Source: Pseudanabaena sp. CAN_BIN31
GTDB lineage: Bacteria > Cyanobacteriota > Cyanobacteriia > Pseudanabaenales > Pseudanabaenaceae
DNA length: 7,539 bases
NCBI GenBank assembly: GCA_026785865.1
Contig: JAJAZG010000081.1
Location: 1 to 7,539 of the forward strand
Reading direction: 5' to 3'
Shown here: piece after piece, positions 5,818 to 7,539 of the stretch
Position numbering within the stretch: the first letter of the stretch is position 1
Layout: each line of letters starts with the position of its first letter
Program-made: the position numbers and the translations under genes
The notes under the pieces: model-generated
Told to the model about the DNA's origin: nothing
What the model saw: only the letters and a program-made list of their open reading frames with translations
The model's database searches: none

Positions 5818-6759
5818 GTGTCGGAAATGTTGTGGTCAGTGGTTGTCCCCACTTATAACCGTCTGCCAATCTTACAAAAATGTCTAGCTGCACTGGAAAA
5901 ACAGACCATAAACCAGCCCTACGAAATTCTTGTGATTGATGATGGTTCCTCCGATGGCACGGTGGAATTTTTGAAGGAAAATAGTACCCAATATCCCCAT
6001 CTACGGCTATTAACCCAAGACCATGCTGCCGCCGCAACCGCTCGTAATTATGGCATTGATTCCGCTTTAGGTAAGTACATTGCCTTTGTTGATAGCGACA
6101 TCACCGTTAATCCCGAATATCTCCAAGCTCACACCGAAACCCTAGCCCAAGGCGATAAATTCTATAGCTACGGGCGGATCATCGACACAAATAACCTTAA
6201 ATCTCCTGACTCTGAACCTGTCTCACCTGTCCCCTATTTTACTGCCGCTATTTTCGATACTTGTAACTTAGCGATCGCTCGTAAATGGTTACTCGAAGCA
6301 GGGAAATTTGATACGGGTTTCTTTGAATATGGGTGGGAAGATTTTGAATTGGGAATGCGAGTAAAGAAATTAGGCTTAAAACGCTTAACCTGTGCAGGAG
6401 CGATCGCTTTCCATTATCATGCTAAATTTTCTATAGATAAGATGCCGCGATTACTCGAACTCGAAGAACAACGAGGCAGAATGAGCGTTATCTTTTACCA
6501 AAAGCATCCCACGTGGGAGGTCAAGTTGATGATTCAAAAAACTTGGTTTCACCTAGCTCTGTGGGGGATTTTGACTCTCGGTGGTACGCTAAACGATCGC
6601 ACTCTCAAACCGCTATTAACATGGCTATGCGATCGCGATAAATCAGAAATAGCGATGGAGATTTTCCGTATTTATATGAACTGGTATACCGTTATCTGGA
6701 TGTATCGCAATTGGAATAAAGAAAGCAAAATTCGGCAAGCGACCTCTCTACTTTCTTAA
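5818..6759 (+). CDS. GT2 family glycosyltransferase (second tandem paralogue)
   Basis: Encodes 313 residues from the GTG. It matches the gene at 4654-5559 along its whole length: VVVPTYNRLPILQKCL, DDGSSDGTVEFL, LLEAGKFDTGFFEYGWED and RGRMSVIFYQKHPTWEV have near-identical counterparts, and by eye more than half of the residues are identical. D41/D42 and the DxD D92-S-D94 mark the donor and metal site. W173-E174-D175 is the C-terminal acidic motif. No QxxRW is present, so a single-transfer enzyme is expected. The main differences are a small insertion around residue 128-140 (SPDSEPVSPVPYF) and replacement of the YHWHP histidine segment by FHYHAKF. This suggests related chemistry with a changed acceptor or donor after duplication. 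The frame is open from a TTG at 5785, but the Shine-Dalgarno and -10 positions favour 5818. The hydrolase gene follows after 11 bp and is probably co-transcribed. Confidence 0.9.
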   Translation: MSEMLWSVVVPTYNRLPILQKCLAALEKQTINQPYEILVIDDGSSDGTVEFLKENSTQYPHLRLLTQDHAAAATARNYGIDSALGKYIAFVDSDITVNPEYLQAHTETLAQGDKFYSYGRIIDTNNLKSPDSEPVSPVPYFTAAIFDTCNLAIARKWLLEAGKFDTGFFEYGWEDFELGMRVKKLGLKRLTCAGAIAFHYHAKFSIDKMPRLLELEEQRGRMSVIFYQKHPTWEVKLMIQKTWFHLALWGILTLGGTLNDRTLKPLLTWLCDRDKSEIAMEIFRIYMNWYTVIWMYRNWNKESKIRQATSLLS

Positions 6760-6770
6760 ACACGATAAAT

Positions 6771-7445
6771 ATGACTACACCAAATATTATTCTTGCGGGT
6801 TATCTCGCAGGAGCCGCCGACTACATCCCGATCGCCCAAAAATTAGCAAATCAAAATTTATCAGCAACAGTTGTCCCTTTAAAATGGCATGAATGGGTTC
6901 CAACCGTTGGCGGGCGCTCGATCGCGCCAATTTTAGAAAAACTCGACCAAGCCGTGAATCTAGAGTTAGAAAAATCAGGCGCATCGAAAGTAAATATCAT
7001 TGCCCATTCCGCAGGGGGCTGGCTAGCCAGAATTTATTTAGGCGATCGCCCCTATTACAACAAAGTTTGGGATGCGCGATCAAAAGTTGCCAAGTTAATT
7101 TGTCTTGGCACACCACAACGTAGCATCGAACCTTGGGCAGTCAGGAATTTAGGTTTCGTGAACGACAACTATCCCCATGCCTTTTATGACGATATCGAAT
7201 ATATCTGCATCGCAGGAAAATCGGTACAGGGCAAAAAATCTACGCCAACAAAGTGGCTTGCCTATAGTAGCTATGAGCTTACTATTGGTCAGGGTGATGC
7301 ATGGGGTGATGGCATTATCCCAATTGAGGCAGCTTTTTTAGATGGCGCTACGAATATCGAGATTGATGGTGTTTACCATTCACCGCGATCAGGTAAATGG
7401 TATGGATCTCAAGAGGCGATCGATATTTGGGCAAAATATCTCTAA
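6771..7445 (+). CDS. Alpha/beta-hydrolase, lipase/esterase-like
   Basis: Encodes 224 residues with a recognisable catalytic triad: nucleophile S80 in the elbow A-H-S-A-G-G (78-83), acid D180 in GDGIIP and base H203 in VYHSP. The N-terminal strand IILAGYLAGAADYIPIAQKL (6-25) carries the oxyanion-hole region of lipases, in the place of the usual HGxxG. The first Gly of GxSxG is Ala, as in Bacillus LipA-type lipases. LICLGTPQRS (about 110-119) matches the strand after the nucleophile helix in PGAP1/lipase-like hydrolases. No signal peptide or membrane helix is seen, so it is probably cytoplasmic. Expected reaction is hydrolysis of an ester or acyl bond; the substrate is unknown. It lies 11 bp after the second GT2 gene, apparently in the same transcript, which hints at a glycolipid or acylated-glycan substrate, but that is inference. 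No Shine-Dalgarno precedes the ATG, so translation may depend on coupling to the upstream gene. Confidence 0.87.
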   Translation: MTTPNIILAGYLAGAADYIPIAQKLANQNLSATVVPLKWHEWVPTVGGRSIAPILEKLDQAVNLELEKSGASKVNIIAHSAGGWLARIYLGDRPYYNKVWDARSKVAKLICLGTPQRSIEPWAVRNLGFVNDNYPHAFYDDIEYICIAGKSVQGKKSTPTKWLAYSSYELTIGQGDAWGDGIIPIEAAFLDGATNIEIDGVYHSPRSGKWYGSQEAIDIWAKYL

Positions 7446-7459
7446 TCTATTTCGATGAA

Positions 7460-7539
7460 ACCCAAAAGGCTGTGGGGGGCCCCGCGGGGGGGGCCCCCCC
7501 CGTTTTGGGTGTGTGTTTTTAAAAAAAAACACGCCCCCC
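7460..7539. other. Low-complexity window end: degraded terminator hairpin or assembly artefact
   Basis: Starting 15 bp after the hydrolase stop, ACCCAAAA (7460-7467) pairs with TTTTGGGT (7503-7510), which looks like the outer stem of a terminator. The interior is almost pure G and C runs, including G6C4 (7474-7483) and a perfect G8C8 palindrome (7486-7501). Beyond it, GTGTTTTT (7513-7520) pairs with AAAAACAC (7525-7532), and the window ends in C6. Nothing else in the window has this composition. A real terminator probably existed here and was misread or collapsed by the assembler. Confidence 0.55.

Noticed and set aside
5544..6037. Minus-strand frames at 5544-5852 and 5777-6037
   Set aside because: They overlap the zinc-ribbon gene and the second GT2 gene on the opposite strand; the sequence is explained by those genes.
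1..7539. CRISPR array, insertion sequence, toxin-antitoxin or defence system
   Set aside because: I saw no spaced repeats, transposase motifs, terminal inverted repeats or defence-gene domains in any frame.

Overview
The window looks like chromosomal DNA of a cyanobacterium. The palindrome GCGATCGC (HIP1) and its core CGATCG recur throughout, inside genes on both strands. The proteins (a NatB/LivK-type binding lipoprotein, a divergent RNase III, a DUF58 membrane protein and several GT2 glycosyltransferases) are also typical of filamentous cyanobacteria. A Pseudanabaena-like organism is a guess from overall style, not something proven here. I see no tRNA, rRNA, transposase, CRISPR array or phage gene. 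No stretch longer than 300 bases is without a gene.

Layout. Bases 1-436 (minus) hold the N-terminal 145 codons of a DUF58-family membrane protein that runs off the left edge; an extended -10 promoter lies just upstream of it. A perfect 19-bp hairpin terminator (558-598) follows. Then comes a minus-strand lipoprotein, the periplasmic binding component of an amino-acid (HAAT/NatB-like) ABC importer, with no permease or ATPase genes beside it. Divergent from it, 59 bp away, is an RNase III gene (1996-2742) whose active site and dsRNA-binding domain both depart from the consensus. Its 3' end runs into a short AT-rich tandem repeat.

Bases 2962-7445 (plus) hold a cell-envelope or polysaccharide cluster. 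It starts with a processive, membrane-embedded CesA/BcsA-like GT2 enzyme, which probably starts upstream of the first conventional start codon, and a terminator hairpin follows it. Next is a GT2 glycosyltransferase whose stop codon overlaps (ATGA) the start of a 67-residue zinc-ribbon protein. A second GT2 enzyme follows that is clearly a tandem paralogue of the first, with its own TATAAT box and Shine-Dalgarno. An alpha/beta hydrolase with a lipase-like triad closes the cluster 11 bp further on. By inference, the cluster builds or modifies a glycan or glycolipid; nothing in the window identifies the sugar or acceptor.

The last ~80 bases (from about 7460) change abruptly into long G, C, T and A runs, including a G8C8 palindrome. 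This looks like a damaged assembly or contig end over a terminator hairpin. I did not find a convincing new multi-gene system. The points most worth a second look are the RNase III catalytic substitutions, the apparently non-ATG/GTG/TTG start of the large glycosyltransferase, and the GT2 / zinc-ribbon / GT2 arrangement.
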